From the NCBI GenBank assembly GCA_017307855.1, contig JAFKGD010000010.1, forward strand, positions 1-64,000: DNA of 64,000 nt, in the 5' to 3' direction. Within the stretch, counting starts at the first letter, position 1; every line of letters starts with the position of its first letter. The notes beneath the pieces were generated by a model that saw only the letters and a program-made list of their open reading frames with translations, searched no databases and was not told where the DNA came from. The stretch is from Burkholderiales bacterium. Its GTDB lineage: Bacteria; Pseudomonadota; Gammaproteobacteria; Burkholderiales; Burkholderiaceae_C. The translations under genes were made by a program, and so were the position numbers. This document shows positions 44,334 to 52,772 of the stretch, piece by piece.

Positions 44334-45887
44334 ATGCCGATGATCGAGGAGCGACTCGCTCGCCTGCCCGATGCCGCGTTCGCCGGCATGCGCCGCGGCA
44401 TCGAGAAGGAAAGCCTGCGGGCGCAGCCCGGGGGCGCGCTGGCGCTCACGCCGCATCCGGCCGCGCTGGGCTCGGCGCTCACGCATCCGCACATCACCAC
44501 CGACTACAGCGAGTCGCAGCTCGAGCTCATCACCGGCGCGCATCGCGGTATCGACGCCACGCTGGCCGAGCTGCGCGAGGTGCACCAGTTCACGGCACGC
44601 GCCCTGCGCGAGCTGGGCGACGAATCGATGTGGGTGTCGAGCATGCCCTGCCACCTGCCCACCGACGAGACCATTCCGCTGGGCCGCTACGGCAACTCCA
44701 ACGTCGGCCGTGCCAAGAGCGTCTACCGCATGGGCCTGGGCCACCGCTACGGCCGGCGCATGCAGACCATCTCGGGCATCCACTACAACTGGTCGCTGCC
44801 CGGCGTGGACAACGAGGGCTACTTCTCGCTGATCCGCAATTTCCGGCGGCAGGCCTTCCTGCTGCTGTATCTCTTCGGCGCTTCGCCCGCCCTGGGCGCC
44901 AGCTTCGTCGACGGCCGCGAGCACGAACTGCAGCCCCTGTCAGGCGACACCCTGCACATGCCGCACGGCACCTCGCTGCGCATGGGCCGGCTGGGCTACC
45001 AGAGCGACGCGCAGGCCTCGCTCAACGTGAGCTACAACAGCCTCGAAGGCTATGCCGCCTCGCTGCACGACGCGCTCACCCGGCCCTGGCCGGCCTACGA
45101 GGCGGTGGGCATCCGCAACCCCGGTGGCGACTACAACCAGCTCGCCACCACGCTGCTGCAGATCGAGAACGAGTTCTACGGCACCATCCGCCCCAAGCGC
45201 ACCATCTTCCCCGGCGAGCGTCCGCTGCACGCGCTGCGCGAGCGCGGTGTCGAATACGTCGAAGTGCGCCTGATGGACCTCGATCCGTTCGAGCCGCTGG
45301 GCATCGCCGCACCCACCATGCGCTTCCTCGACGTGTTCCTGCTGCACTGTCTGCTGACCGACAGCCCCGCCGACACGCCGGCCGAGATCGCCGAGCTCAA
45401 GCACAACCAGCACCAGACGGCCGCTCGCGGGCGCGAACCCGGCGTGACGCTGCGCCGTGCCGGCACCGAAGTGCCGCTGGTGCAGTGGGGCGCCGAGATC
45501 CTGGCGCAGTGCGAGCCCATCGCCGCACGGCTCGATGCCCAGGCCGGCGGCACGGGCCATGCCGACGCCGTCGCCCACGCCGCTGCCATGTTGCGCGATC
45601 CGGCGCAACTGCCTTCGGCGCGTGTGCTGGCCGCCATGGCCGGCGAGCACGCGGGTTCTTTCGCCGGTTTCACCCGGGAACGTTCGCGCGCCACGCACGA
45701 GGCCCTGCTCGCGCTCCCCTGGAGCGACGCGCAGCAAAAGCGCTTCGAGGCACTGGCGGCGCAGTCGGTGCAGGACCAGGCCGCGATCGAGGCCGCCGAC
45801 ACATTGCCGTTCGAGGTCTACCGGCAGGAATACGTGTCGCCGCAGCGCCTGGGCGTGCCCGGCCGGGCGGCGGCAGCCGCCGCCTGA
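44334..45887 (+). CDS. gshA: Glutamate-cysteine ligase (gamma-glutamylcysteine synthetase)
   Basis: This is the first enzyme of glutathione synthesis, proteobacterial type 1. The 517-residue protein has GMRRGIEKESLRAQPGG, TTDYSESQLELITG, MPCHLPTDETIPLGRYGNSN, the ISGIHYNWSLP active-site segment and RNPGGDYNQLATTLLQIENEFYGTIRPKR. ATG 44334 gives the family start; a second ATG two codons later is equally possible. Confidence 0.95.
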   Translation: MPMIEERLARLPDAAFAGMRRGIEKESLRAQPGGALALTPHPAALGSALTHPHITTDYSESQLELITGAHRGIDATLAELREVHQFTARALRELGDESMWVSSMPCHLPTDETIPLGRYGNSNVGRAKSVYRMGLGHRYGRRMQTISGIHYNWSLPGVDNEGYFSLIRNFRRQAFLLLYLFGASPALGASFVDGREHELQPLSGDTLHMPHGTSLRMGRLGYQSDAQASLNVSYNSLEGYAASLHDALTRPWPAYEAVGIRNPGGDYNQLATTLLQIENEFYGTIRPKRTIFPGERPLHALRERGVEYVEVRLMDLDPFEPLGIAAPTMRFLDVFLLHCLLTDSPADTPAEIAELKHNQHQTAARGREPGVTLRRAGTEVPLVQWGAEILAQCEPIAARLDAQAGGTGHADAVAHAAAMLRDPAQLPSARVLAAMAGEHAGSFAGFTRERSRATHEALLALPWSDAQQKRFEALAAQSVQDQAAIEAADTLPFEVYRQEYVSPQRLGVPGRAAAAAA

Positions 45888-46014
45888 TCCGTCCGGCCGG
45901 CGGGGCTGCGCCCGCCCGGGTGCGGCGCGCGGCACAATGCCCGCAGCCGCCACCACCACTGTGTGGCGATGGTCTTTCGCATCACACGTGTCCGACCCCT
46001 TGCTGCCCCCGACC

Positions 46015-48279
46015 ATGAACCGGCGCCTGCGCGCATTGCTGCGCGTCGCGCTGAGCTACTACGTCACCAATGGCGTCACGGTGGCGCTGGGCCTGCTGGT
46101 GATCTCGGGCGCCGTGCACCTGTGGCTGGGCGCCGTGGCGGCCGCCGCTGCCGGCGTCGGCGTGATCGTCACTTCGCCGCCCGATCTGCCCTCGCCGCGC
46201 CGCGCCAAGCTGCGCCAGATGCTGCCTGCGCCGCTGCTGGGCGTGCCGCTGTTCGCGGGCGTGCAACTGCTGGGCAGCGATCCGCTGCACCTGGGCCTGC
46301 TGCTGGTGCCGGCCACCTTCGTCGCCTTCCTGTTCATGGCCTGGGGCAAACGCGGCATCCCGATCGCCATCGCGGTGATGTTCTCGATGATCTTCTCGAT
46401 GGCCGTGCCGGCCGACGACGACCTGCGCAGCGTGCTGCGCACGACCGGGCACTTCGCGCTGGGCGCGCTGGCCTACGTGGTGTGGTCGGTCACGATGAAC
46501 GCGCTGCTCAACAGCCGCTATCGCGTGCAGCACATCGCCGACACGCTGCATGGCGTGGCCGCGCTGATGCGCGCGCAATCGCGCCGCGCGGTGGGGGATG
46601 CCAACGCACCCCCCGATGCCGCCACCGGCCGCCTGCTCGCGCTGCACGCTGCGCTGGCTGACCAGCTGCAGTCCGCGCGCGATCTGGTGCTCGAATCGCC
46701 CGGTACGCCGCGCCGCCAGCAACTGGCCGGCCTGTTGCTGCTGGCGCTGGAGCTGCGCGACCACCTCGTGGCCGTGGAGCTCGACGCCGATCTCGTGCGC
46801 CGCCATCCGGGCCACCCCGCCGTGCTCGCCGAGATCAATGCCGTGTTGCTGGCCCTGGCTGCACAGGTCGACCTGCTGGCGGACGAGATGTTGCTGGCGC
46901 GCATACCCGCGCTGCCCGCCGACCTGCGCCCGCGCCTGGCCGCGTTGCGACTGGCGGACACGGGCGCGACATCGCCGGACGCCGTGCCCCTGCCTGGCGA
47001 GCCCACGCCGGAGGCGCTGCTGCAGGGCCTGGCCGACCGCGCCGGCCACATCAACGACGAGGTGCAGCGCCTGGCCCGCCTGGCGCGCGGCGAAGCGCCG
47101 CCCGACCTGGCCGTGGTGCGCGCCAACTGGCAGATGTTCGTGAGTCCCGCCGCCTGGTCGATCAGGCCCTTCCTCGCACTCTGGCGCTGGGACGCGCCGC
47201 CGTTGCGCCATGCCATCCGCGCGGCACTGGCCATCGCGGCGGGCTACATCGTCTCGCTGGTGCTGCCGTGGAAGGCCCATCCGTACTGGATCCTCATCAC
47301 CATCGTCGTGGTGCTGCGCGGCAGCCTGGCGCAGACGGTGGAGCGGCGCAACCACCGCGTGGCCGGCACGCTGCTGGGCTGCGTGCTGGCCGTGGGCCTG
47401 CTGGCCGCGCATCTCTCGCATGCCGCGCTGCTGTGGGCCATGACGGCGGCGCAGGCTGTGGCGCACGGCTTCGCCATCCGCCGCTACCTGATCACCGCCG
47501 TGGCCGCCACCGTGCTCGGCCTGGTGCAGGCCCACCTGCTGAACACGGGGGTCAGCGCCTCGCTGGCACTGGTGGAGCGCATTGCCGACACGCTGCTGGG
47601 CGCGGGCATCGCCTGGGCGTTCAGCTACGTGCTGCCGTCCTGGGAGCGGGGGCAGATTCCGGCGCTGGTGCAGCGCACGCTGGCCGCGCAGGCGCGACAT
47701 GCGCGCGAAGCGCTGGCGCTGGGCCAGATCGAGGCGGTGGACAACACGCCCGAGCTGCAATGGCGGCTGGCGCGGCGCGAGGCCTACGACAGCCTCTCGG
47801 CGCTGGTGCAGGCCACGCAGCGGTCGCTGTCGGAGCCGCGTGCCGCGCGCCCGCCGCTGGAACCGCTCGAGCGCCTGCAGGCGCGGTGCTACCAGTTGCT
47901 TGCACAGCTCTCGGCAGTGAAGTCCATCCTGCTGTTGCGGCGCGGTCACATCCACGCCGAGCGGGTGCGCGATCCGCTGCGGCAGGCCGCCGAGCGTATC
48001 GACGCGATGCTGCTGGGTGCGCCTGCAGCGGCCGGTGTCGCCGTTGCCGAAGCGCCGCCGCTGGCGGCAGTGGTGGCAGTGGCGGCAGTGGCGGTCACGG
48101 GCCAGGCGGCCGAAGTGCAGGGCGCCGGGCCCGTGCCGCTGCCAGACCCGTTCGAGAGCAATCTCACACCCTGGTTGCTGCGGCGCCTCCAGCTCGCCGA
48201 AACGATCTCGGGCCAGTTGGGCGACGACGCCCGCGCCGCGTTGGCCGCGCCCGGCGCGACACCCATGGGGCGCGGCTGA
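46015..48279 (+). CDS. FUSC-family inner-membrane protein (YccS-like)
   Basis: The 754-residue protein has two blocks of hydrophobic helices (about 10-160 and 395-540) separated by a long soluble helical region, as in the fusaric-acid-resistance/aromatic-acid-exporter family (YccS, AaeB). The second block shows HAIRAALAIAAGYIVSLVLPWKAHPYWILITIVVVLRGSLAQTVERRNHRVAGTLLGC, typical of FUSC. The C-terminus has an alanine and valine repeat (AVVAVAAVAV) that is low complexity. It may export aromatic compounds; the substrate is unknown. Confidence 0.87.
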   Translation: MNRRLRALLRVALSYYVTNGVTVALGLLVISGAVHLWLGAVAAAAAGVGVIVTSPPDLPSPRRAKLRQMLPAPLLGVPLFAGVQLLGSDPLHLGLLLVPATFVAFLFMAWGKRGIPIAIAVMFSMIFSMAVPADDDLRSVLRTTGHFALGALAYVVWSVTMNALLNSRYRVQHIADTLHGVAALMRAQSRRAVGDANAPPDAATGRLLALHAALADQLQSARDLVLESPGTPRRQQLAGLLLLALELRDHLVAVELDADLVRRHPGHPAVLAEINAVLLALAAQVDLLADEMLLARIPALPADLRPRLAALRLADTGATSPDAVPLPGEPTPEALLQGLADRAGHINDEVQRLARLARGEAPPDLAVVRANWQMFVSPAAWSIRPFLALWRWDAPPLRHAIRAALAIAAGYIVSLVLPWKAHPYWILITIVVVLRGSLAQTVERRNHRVAGTLLGCVLAVGLLAAHLSHAALLWAMTAAQAVAHGFAIRRYLITAVAATVLGLVQAHLLNTGVSASLALVERIADTLLGAGIAWAFSYVLPSWERGQIPALVQRTLAAQARHAREALALGQIEAVDNTPELQWRLARREAYDSLSALVQATQRSLSEPRAARPPLEPLERLQARCYQLLAQLSAVKSILLLRRGHIHAERVRDPLRQAAERIDAMLLGAPAAAGVAVAEAPPLAAVVAVAAVAVTGQAAEVQGAGPVPLPDPFESNLTPWLLRRLQLAETISGQLGDDARAALAAPGATPMGRG

Positions 48280-48362
48280 TCCCTTCCCTCTTGTCCGGGG
48301 GCTGGACGGGCGCGGTCGGGGAATTGGTAATAGTTTGAAATGGACTATTCCGAATCGGCCTT

Positions 48363-48380
48363 GACCATCGTTCGATGGTC
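48363..48380. promoter_or_regulatory. Palindrome overlapping the XRE gene start
   Basis: GACCATCG and CGATGGTC are perfect arms around TT and cover the ATG at 48375. A repressor bound here could block its own gene. Confidence 0.5.
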
Positions 48381-48614
48381 CTGTCCATCCACCACCAACG
48401 CTACGAGTCCATGCGCGCGCGCATGAAGGCGATGCGACTGGAGGCGGGCCTCACCCAGGCGCAGATGGCCCGCCGGCTGAAGATGGTGGACCAGTCGTAC
48501 GTCTCCAAGATCGAGCGCGGCGAGCGATATGTCGACGTGATGTTCTTCCTGGACTGGTGCACCGCCTGCGGCGTGCGCGCTTCGGACATCGTCAGCGAGT
48601 TCGAGGCCGACTGA
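48375..48614 (+). CDS. XRE-family helix-turn-helix regulator
   Basis: The 79-residue protein is almost only an HTH domain (MKAMRLEAGLTQAQMARRLKMVDQSYVSKIERGERYVDVMFFLDWC). The start fits the family pattern of an N-terminal SIHHQRYESM helix. Such small regulators often repress their own gene, and a palindrome covers the start codon. The target is not known. Confidence 0.85.
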   Translation: MVLSIHHQRYESMRARMKAMRLEAGLTQAQMARRLKMVDQSYVSKIERGERYVDVMFFLDWCTACGVRASDIVSEFEAD

Positions 48615-48706
48615 CGGGCGTCTGCGGCCTGCCCGTTATCCTCGGGCATCGGGTGCCGTGCCGGCGGCCGCCACCCGCCGATCCACCTGCCTCAGCGTTT
48701 TTCACC

Positions 48707-49372
48707 ATGACCTCTCTTACTCCGATCGAAATCGAGACGGCCCCCCAGCCGCGCGCCAGCGTGATCCTCATGCACGGCCTGGGCGCCGACGGCAACGACT
48801 TCGTGCCTATCGTCGGCGAGATGGACCTGTCGTCCGTCGGCCCCGTGCGCTTCGTATTCCCCAATGCGCCGCGCCAGCCGGTCACCATCAACGGCGGCTA
48901 CGTGATGCCGGCCTGGTACGACATCCTGCATGACCGCATGCAGGAAGACGAGGCGGGCCTGCGCCGCTCGATGGCTGCCATCGAGGAGCTCATTGCGCGC
49001 GAGAAGTCGCGTGGCATTCCCGCCAGCCGCATCGTGCTGGCCGGGTTCTCGCAGGGTTGCGCGATGGCGCTGCTCACGGGCCTGCGCCATGCCGAACGGC
49101 TGGCCGGCATCGTCGCGCTGTCGGGCTACCTGCCGCTGGCCGGCACCACGGCGGCCGAGCGCAGCGCGGCCAATGCCGGGCTGCCCATCTTCATGGGTCA
49201 CGGCCAGCGCGACGACATCGTCGCGCCGGCGCGCGCCCACCAGTCGCGCGATGCGCTCGTGGCGCTGGGATACGACGTCGAGTGGCGCGACTACCCGATG
49301 CCGCACTCGGTCTGCGCCGAGGAAATCGCCGATCTCGAAGCGTGGCTGCGCCGCGTGCTGAAAGCGGCCTGA
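48707..49372 (+). CDS. Carboxylesterase of the phospholipase/carboxylesterase family
   Basis: The 221-residue alpha/beta hydrolase has the family pattern ASVILMHGLGADGNDF, GFSQGCAMAL with the nucleophile Ser, GQRDDIVAP with the Asp, and PMPHSVC with the His. It hydrolyses short-chain esters; relatives include Pseudomonas carboxylesterase II. ATG 48707 is chosen from the family start. The GDSL gene follows 2 bases later. Confidence 0.92.
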   Translation: MTSLTPIEIETAPQPRASVILMHGLGADGNDFVPIVGEMDLSSVGPVRFVFPNAPRQPVTINGGYVMPAWYDILHDRMQEDEAGLRRSMAAIEELIAREKSRGIPASRIVLAGFSQGCAMALLTGLRHAERLAGIVALSGYLPLAGTTAAERSAANAGLPIFMGHGQRDDIVAPARAHQSRDALVALGYDVEWRDYPMPHSVCAEEIADLEAWLRRVLKAA

Positions 49373-49373
49373 G

Positions 49374-50021
49374 GTGCAGGGCGACGTGCGCCGCCGCGCG
49401 CTGATGTCGGCGGGCCTGGCGCTGGCCGTGCTGCCGGCCGCCTGCGGTCGCGGCGGCCCCAGGGGCTCTCCCGTGGCGGCCGGCGCCACCGTGCTGGCGC
49501 TGGGCGATTCGCTGACCTTCGGCACCGGCGCCACGGCCGAGACGAGCTACCCCACGGTGCTCGCGGGCCTGACGGGCTGGAACATCGTCAACGCCGGCGT
49601 GCCGGGCGAGACCTCCGCCCAGATCCGCGACCGTCTGCCGGTCCTGCTGGCCGAGCACCACCCCGCGCTGGTGCTGGTGTGCGCGGGCGGCAACGATTTC
49701 CTGCGCGCCATGCCTGAGGCCGGCACGCGCGACAACGTGCGCGCCATCGTGCAGGCCTGCCGCGACGCGGGCGCGCAGGTGATGCTGATCGCCGTGCCGC
49801 GCCTGTCGGCCATGGCGGCCATCACCGGCTCCCTCAAGGACCACGCGCTGTTCGCAGACGTGGCGGGCGAACTGAAGGTGCCCCTGCACGCAGGGGGCTG
49901 GTCGGGCGTGCTGGCCGATGCCTCGCTGCGCTCCGACCAGGTACATGCCAACGCGCGTGGCTACGAGCGCTTTGCGCGCGAGCTGCACGGCTCGCTCAAG
50001 GATTCTGGGCTGCTGCCCTAA
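49374..50021 (+). CDS. GDSL-family arylesterase/lysophospholipase, TesA-like
   Basis: The 215-residue exported hydrolase has block I GDSLTFGTGA with the nucleophile Ser, block III CAGGNDFLRA, and block V DQVHANARGY with the Asp and His. The N-terminus is a signal peptide with a Cys at the end (LPAACG), which could make it a lipoprotein although the lipobox is not standard. The GTG start at 49374 is adjacent to the preceding esterase stop, so the pair is an operon. Confidence 0.88.
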   Translation: MQGDVRRRALMSAGLALAVLPAACGRGGPRGSPVAAGATVLALGDSLTFGTGATAETSYPTVLAGLTGWNIVNAGVPGETSAQIRDRLPVLLAEHHPALVLVCAGGNDFLRAMPEAGTRDNVRAIVQACRDAGAQVMLIAVPRLSAMAAITGSLKDHALFADVAGELKVPLHAGGWSGVLADASLRSDQVHANARGYERFARELHGSLKDSGLLP

Positions 50022-50165
50022 CGTGAAGGGCAGGGCCGGGAAGGCCGCCGCCCGCAATCCCTGCAGGGGCGCGGCCTGCCCCAAGGGTGATAAGCTGCCC
50101 GCCTTTCGCACCCATCCGCGCGCACTTTTTCGCTGCAGCGCGTCATTGCCCCAAGGAGACCCCCC

Positions 50166-51344
50166 ATGCCCGGACTGCTGCCCGACGTCGATCCCGATGG
50201 ACTGCTGGAGTTCTCGGTTGTCTACACCGACCGCGCGCTCAACCACATGTCGCAGAACTTCCAGGGCGTGATGCGCGACATCTCGGCCATCCTCAAGGAA
50301 GTCTATGGCGCGCATTCCACCGCGCTGGTGCCCGGCAGCGGCACTTTCGGCATGGAAGCCGTGGCCCGCCAGTTCGCCACCGGCCGCGATGTGCTGGTGA
50401 TCCGCAACGGCTGGTTCAGCTACCGCTGGACCCAGATCTTCGAGATGGGCGGCATCCCCGCCTCGTCCACCGTGCTCAAGGCCCGCCAGCTCGCGCCCGG
50501 CGCCACGCAGCCGTGGCAGCCCGCGCCCATCGCCGAAGTGGTGGCCGCCATCGCCGAGAAGAAGCCGGCCGTGGTGTTCGCCCCGCACGTCGAGACGGCC
50601 AGCGGCATCATCCTGCCCGATGGCTACCTGCGCGCCGTGGCCGATGCCGTTCATGCGGTGGGCGGCCTGTTCGTGCTGGACTGCATCGCCTCCGGCGCCA
50701 TGTGGGTCGACATGAAGACCACCGGCGTGGACGTGATCGTCTCGGCACCGCAGAAAGGCTGGAGCAGCTCGCCCTGCTGCGCCATGGTGATGATGAGCGA
50801 GCGTGCCCGCAAGGCCATCGACGGCACCACCAGCACCAGCTTCGCCTGCGACCTCAAGAAGTGGCTGCAAATCATGGAAGCCTACGAAGGCGGCGGCCAC
50901 ATGTACCACGCCACCATGCCCACCGACGCGCTCACGCGGCTGGCCGTGGTGATGCGCGAAACCCGCGCCTACGGCTTCGCAAAGGTGCGCGCCGAGCAGG
51001 CAGAGCTGGGCCGCAAGGTCCGCGAACTGTTCGAGCGACGCGGCTTCGCCAGCGTGGCCGCCGACGGCTTCAAGGCGCCGGGTGTGGTGGTGAGCTACAC
51101 CACCGACCCCGACATCCACAGCGGAAAGAAATTCATTGCCGAAGGCCTGCAGACTGCCTCGGGCGTGCCGCTGCAATGCGATGAAGGCCCCGACTTCAAG
51201 ACCTTCCGCGTGGGGCTGTTCGGTCTGGAGAAGTGGCACCACGTCGACCGCACGGTGGCCCACCTGGCGGCCGCGCTCGACCGCATGGGTGTGCCTGCCG
51301 CCACGACCGCCGCCCGCAACGCCACCGCCGCCCAACCCGCATGA
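50166..51344 (+). CDS. Class V aminotransferase, alanine-glyoxylate/serine-glyoxylate type
   Basis: The 392-residue PLP enzyme has LVPGSGTFGMEAVARQF, the Asp of LFVLDCIASGAMWVDM, and the PLP lysine in VSAPQKGWSSSPCCAMVMMS. This fits the alanine-glyoxylate or phosphonoacetaldehyde-type family V aminotransferases. The exact substrates are not known. An AAGGAGA site precedes the ATG. The next gene, DUF3297, overlaps its stop by 4 bases. Confidence 0.88.
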   Translation: MPGLLPDVDPDGLLEFSVVYTDRALNHMSQNFQGVMRDISAILKEVYGAHSTALVPGSGTFGMEAVARQFATGRDVLVIRNGWFSYRWTQIFEMGGIPASSTVLKARQLAPGATQPWQPAPIAEVVAAIAEKKPAVVFAPHVETASGIILPDGYLRAVADAVHAVGGLFVLDCIASGAMWVDMKTTGVDVIVSAPQKGWSSSPCCAMVMMSERARKAIDGTTSTSFACDLKKWLQIMEAYEGGGHMYHATMPTDALTRLAVVMRETRAYGFAKVRAEQAELGRKVRELFERRGFASVAADGFKAPGVVVSYTTDPDIHSGKKFIAEGLQTASGVPLQCDEGPDFKTFRVGLFGLEKWHHVDRTVAHLAAALDRMGVPAATTAARNATAAQPA

Positions 51345-51607
51345 ACGACACCGCCACCGCCCCCACGCCCGCCGAGCGCCCCGCCTTGCCCGACCGCCTG
51401 TCGGTCGATCCGAAGAGCCCGCATCACCAGTCCTGGGTGTTCGAGCACGACATCGGCATCCGCTTCAACGACAAGGAGCGCTTCGACGTCGAGGAATACT
51501 GCCTGAGCGAAGGCTGGATCAAGGTGCCCGCAGGCAAGACGCTGGACCGGCGCGGCCGGCCCATGCTCATCACGCTCAAGGGCCGCGTCGAGGCGTTCTA
51601 CCGCTGA
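51341..51607 (+). CDS. DUF3297 family protein
   Basis: The 88-residue protein matches DUF3297: PALPDRLSVDPKSPHHQSWVFEHDIGIRFNDKERFDVEEYCLSEGWIKV and ending in GRPMLITLKGRVEAFYR. Members are short, soluble and of unknown function, common in Proteobacteria. It is translationally coupled to the class V aminotransferase. Confidence 0.88.
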   Translation: MNDTATAPTPAERPALPDRLSVDPKSPHHQSWVFEHDIGIRFNDKERFDVEEYCLSEGWIKVPAGKTLDRRGRPMLITLKGRVEAFYR

Positions 51608-51814
51608 CGTTGCTGCCGGCGCCCTTTACCAGGCGCCGGGGCGGCTACGAGGACGTCGCGCCTCCGCACCCGTAAAGCACGTTTCATTCTCCTGATAGGC
51701 GAGATCGGTCGGCCATCGTGCCGCCGCGCCTGCCCGGTTCCAGAATCCCGGCCCGGCCCGCGCAACGTGGGCCGCAGTCGGCCGATGAGCGGCCGCTTTG
51801 CCGAGGAACCGAGA

Positions 51815-52588
51815 ATGCCTGATCAATCCCCCAAGGCCAGAGTCCGCGCCGTGCTCGAATCCATCGAGACAGGCGATCCGTCTGCCTTCCAGTACATCCA
51901 TCCCACGCGCTACCGGCAGCACAATCTCATGTTGCCCGATGGCGTCGAAGGCATTGCCGGCGTGCTGCGCTCCCAGCCGCCCGGGAGCTTCAAGGCACGG
52001 GTGGTGCGCGTCTACCAGGACGACGATCACGTCTTTGCGCACACCGAGTACGACTTCTTCGGGCCCAAGGTCGGGTTCGACATTTTCCGCTTCGAGGACG
52101 ATCTCATCGTCGAGCACTGGGACAACCTGCGCCCCACGCTGCCGCCCAACCGCAGCGGCCGCACAGCCACCGACGGCCCGGTCCACAGCATCGACGTGCG
52201 CCGCACCGAGTCGAGCCGGCGCATCGCGCGCGAGTTCGTGGAACAGAACTGGCTGCACCGGCGCAACACCTACACGAACTTCATCCGCGATGATCGTTAC
52301 GTCCAGCACAATCCTGCCGGTGCCGACGGCCTGTCGAGCTTCCTGGACACGCTGGCGCAACTCGAGAGCGATGGCGTGACGCTGCGGTTTTCCCGTGTGC
52401 ACAAGGTGCTCGCCGAGGGCGAGTTCGCGCTGGTCGTCAGTGAGGGTGTCTACGGGGCCGATGGCGGGGTGCCCACGGCCTTCTACGACCTGTTCCATAT
52501 CCAGGACGGGTTCATCACCGAGCACTGGGACGTCATCGAACCGATCGCCCCGGTGCACGAGCACCGCCACGGCAACGGCAAGTTCTAG
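51815..52588 (+). CDS. Protein with two SnoaL/NTF2-like domains
   Basis: The 257-residue protein consists of two similar NTF2-like domains (about 5-115 and 130-250), each with a YRQHN or YVQHNPAG segment and ending in EHWDN or EHWDV. Such domains bind small molecules or act as polyketide-cyclase-like enzymes; a double domain on one chain may form an internal dimer. The function is unknown. ATG 51815 has GAGGAA upstream, so it is preferred over 51767. Confidence 0.82.
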   Translation: MPDQSPKARVRAVLESIETGDPSAFQYIHPTRYRQHNLMLPDGVEGIAGVLRSQPPGSFKARVVRVYQDDDHVFAHTEYDFFGPKVGFDIFRFEDDLIVEHWDNLRPTLPPNRSGRTATDGPVHSIDVRRTESSRRIAREFVEQNWLHRRNTYTNFIRDDRYVQHNPAGADGLSSFLDTLAQLESDGVTLRFSRVHKVLAEGEFALVVSEGVYGADGGVPTAFYDLFHIQDGFITEHWDVIEPIAPVHEHRHGNGKF

Positions 52589-52772
52589 CCGTCGCCCGCC
52601 ACCCTGGCTCGGGCTCTGCGAATGAAAACCGTCGGACGCGCGCACGTGGCGCACCGGACGGCGGCCCCGGCGAGGAGCCGGCTGGGCGACCGCAGCGGTT
52701 GACCGATCAGCGCTGGCATCCATGCCATGGCTGGACGCGCTGCTACCATGGCTGACATTCACAGCGCCCCGG

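Noticed and set aside
41289..44924. 1211-residue minus-strand open frame and a 1006-residue plus-strand frame over the MocR, MFS and gshA genes
   Set aside because: Both are low-information Ala/Arg/Gly-rich or His/Gln-rich translations that cross several well-supported genes on both strands. They are GC-bias shadows.
49191..51335. 714-residue minus-strand frame opposite the esterase and aminotransferase genes
   Set aside because: The plus strand encodes recognisable enzymes with catalytic motifs; the minus frame has none.
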